DNA of 64,000 nucleotides from the NCBI RefSeq assembly GCF_014197535.1, contig NZ_JACIFV010000001.1:496001-560000 (forward strand). The letters are read 5' to 3'. Each line of letters begins with the position of its first letter. The first letter of the stretch is position 1. Below the pieces are notes generated by a model, which saw only the letters and a program-made list of their open reading frames with translations, did no database searches and was not told the origin of the DNA. The DNA comes from Rhizobium aethiopicum (GTDB lineage: Bacteria > Pseudomonadota > Alphaproteobacteria > Rhizobiales > Rhizobiaceae). This document shows, in pieces, positions 63,446-64,000 of this stretch. The position numbers were made by a program, and so were the translations under genes.

Positions 63446-64000
63446 TCACACTTTTCGGTCCAATGCGTGCGTATCGTGCCGCCATGCCGGAAACGGATCG
63501 CGAAGGCCGACGGCGGTCTGTGGATCGAAACCCGTCTCCTCCCCGGTCAGGGAATCGTCGAGCGCGGTGCGGATGGCGCCCTCGTCGAAGCCGGAGCCGA
63601 TGAAGACCAGCTCCTGGCGGCGGTCGCCCCAGACATCGTCCCAATGCCGGTCAAGCAACTGGCGGAATTGCGGATGGCGCGGCCAGTGCGCGCGCGGCAC
63701 CGAGGCCCACCAGAAACCCCTGGTACCGATGCGGCATTGCATGCCGGCAATCGACAGTAGGCCGATCTCGTCCGGCCGGGTCGCCAGCCAGAAATGACCT
63801 TTCGCTCTGATGATGCCGGGCAGTGGCTGCTCGAGCATGCGGCTGAGCCGTGCCGGATCGAAAGGCCGGCGATTGCGATAGACGAAGCTTGAAATGCCGT
63901 ATTCCTCTGTCTCCGGCACATGATCGCCCCAGCCGTAAAGCTCCTTGTGCCAGAGCGGATGGCGGGCGGCCCTGGCCTCGCTGAAGAGCCCGGTTTCCAT
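63446..64000 (-). CDS. CobW/ZigA-type metal chaperone GTPase, C-terminal part (truncated by window edge)
   Basis: At least 184 residues, reaching the window end with the N-terminal GTPase domain outside. The visible part begins in the middle of the protein and contains the CobW C-terminal domain (YGISSFVYRNRRPFDPARLSRML, AKGHFWLATRPDEIG, GFWWASVPRAHWP, RQELVFIGSGFDEGAI), which resembles the zinc chaperone ZigA group. The methionine at 64000 is internal. Direction is the same as the T1SS operon, separated by 72 bases from the 102-residue gene. Confidence 0.9.
   Translation of the reverse strand: METGLFSEARAARHPLWHKELYGWGDHVPETEEYGISSFVYRNRRPFDPARLSRMLEQPLPGIIRAKGHFWLATRPDEIGLLSIAGMQCRIGTRGFWWASVPRAHWPRHPQFRQLLDRHWDDVWGDRRQELVFIGSGFDEGAIRTALDDSLTGEETGFDPQTAVGLRDPFPAWRHDTHALDRKV

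Overview
The window looks like a stretch of the main chromosome of a Rhizobium of the R. leguminosarum / R. etli group (Alphaproteobacteria, Rhizobiales). The reasons are the high GC content with strong GC bias at third codon positions, the gene order acpS-lepB-rnc-era-(...)-recO beside a single bifunctional rsh gene with rpoZ, smpB and dapA, the alphaproteobacterial psd-pssA pair, and intergenic mosaic palindromes like those known from rhizobia. Species level is inference from protein likeness only. No rRNA, tRNA, transposase, integrase or CRISPR array was seen. Most of the window is housekeeping core genome with small accessory pieces between.

Layout. 0.2-11.2 kb: dnaB; an araC-azlC-azlD unit on the minus strand; alr; a frameshifted LysE-type exporter; radA, cvpA, purF and an SDR oxidoreductase on the plus strand; a membrane-anchored GH25 lysozyme. 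11.5-17.8 kb: cysS, an inverted-repeat element, three tandem GFA-fold zinc proteins coupled to a proline iminopeptidase, a RIME-like element, cimA and a GNAT acetyltransferase. 18.1-23.0 kb: rarD, then an accessory-looking cassette (nucleoside-recognition membrane protein, alpha/beta hydrolase, metallo-beta-lactamase-fold hydrolase) divergent from a LysR regulator. 23.0-31.7 kb: LOG-family protein, a modular LysM envelope protein, an Atm1-type ABC exporter, a ClpP paralogue, an ArsR/SRPBCC pair with a clear operator, psd-pssA and a 48-residue gene. 31.8-39.2 kb: SRAP peptidase, YnfA, NUDIX, small exported or unknown proteins, a coupled ygfZ-HD-phosphatase operon, MscS, SodC and an EF-hand protein. 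39.5-45.1 kb: a GGDEF-EAL protein with an upstream leader ORF, HD hydrolase, MOSC protein, aldo/keto reductase and recO. 45.3-58.4 kb (mostly minus strand): receiver protein, Crp/Fnr regulator, era, rnc, lepB, a 22-bp tandem repeat, acpS, DUF2062, DUF3563, rsh, rpoZ, then NYN protein, smpB, dapA and a soluble lytic transglycosylase. 58.5-64.0 kb: alpha/beta hydrolase, a type I secretion operon (102-residue protein, ABC exporter, HlyD adaptor) and the C-terminal part of a CobW-family metal chaperone running off the window.

Themes. Many adjacent genes overlap by ATGA or GTGA, which implies translational coupling (azlC/azlD, the GFA-pip set, ygfZ/HD/phosphatase, arsR/SRPBCC, lepB/rnc, T1SS ABC/HlyD). 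The observations most worth following are: a strong intrinsic terminator about 20 nt ahead of the stringent-response gene rsh; the coupled triple GFA plus peptidase operon; the MBL/hydrolase/LysR cassette; the duplicated module in the LysM protein; the 22-bp repeat that forms the end of acpS; the 25-codon leader in front of the GGDEF-EAL gene; and two small genes of 48 and 49 codons. I found no convincing wholly new defence or mobile system here.
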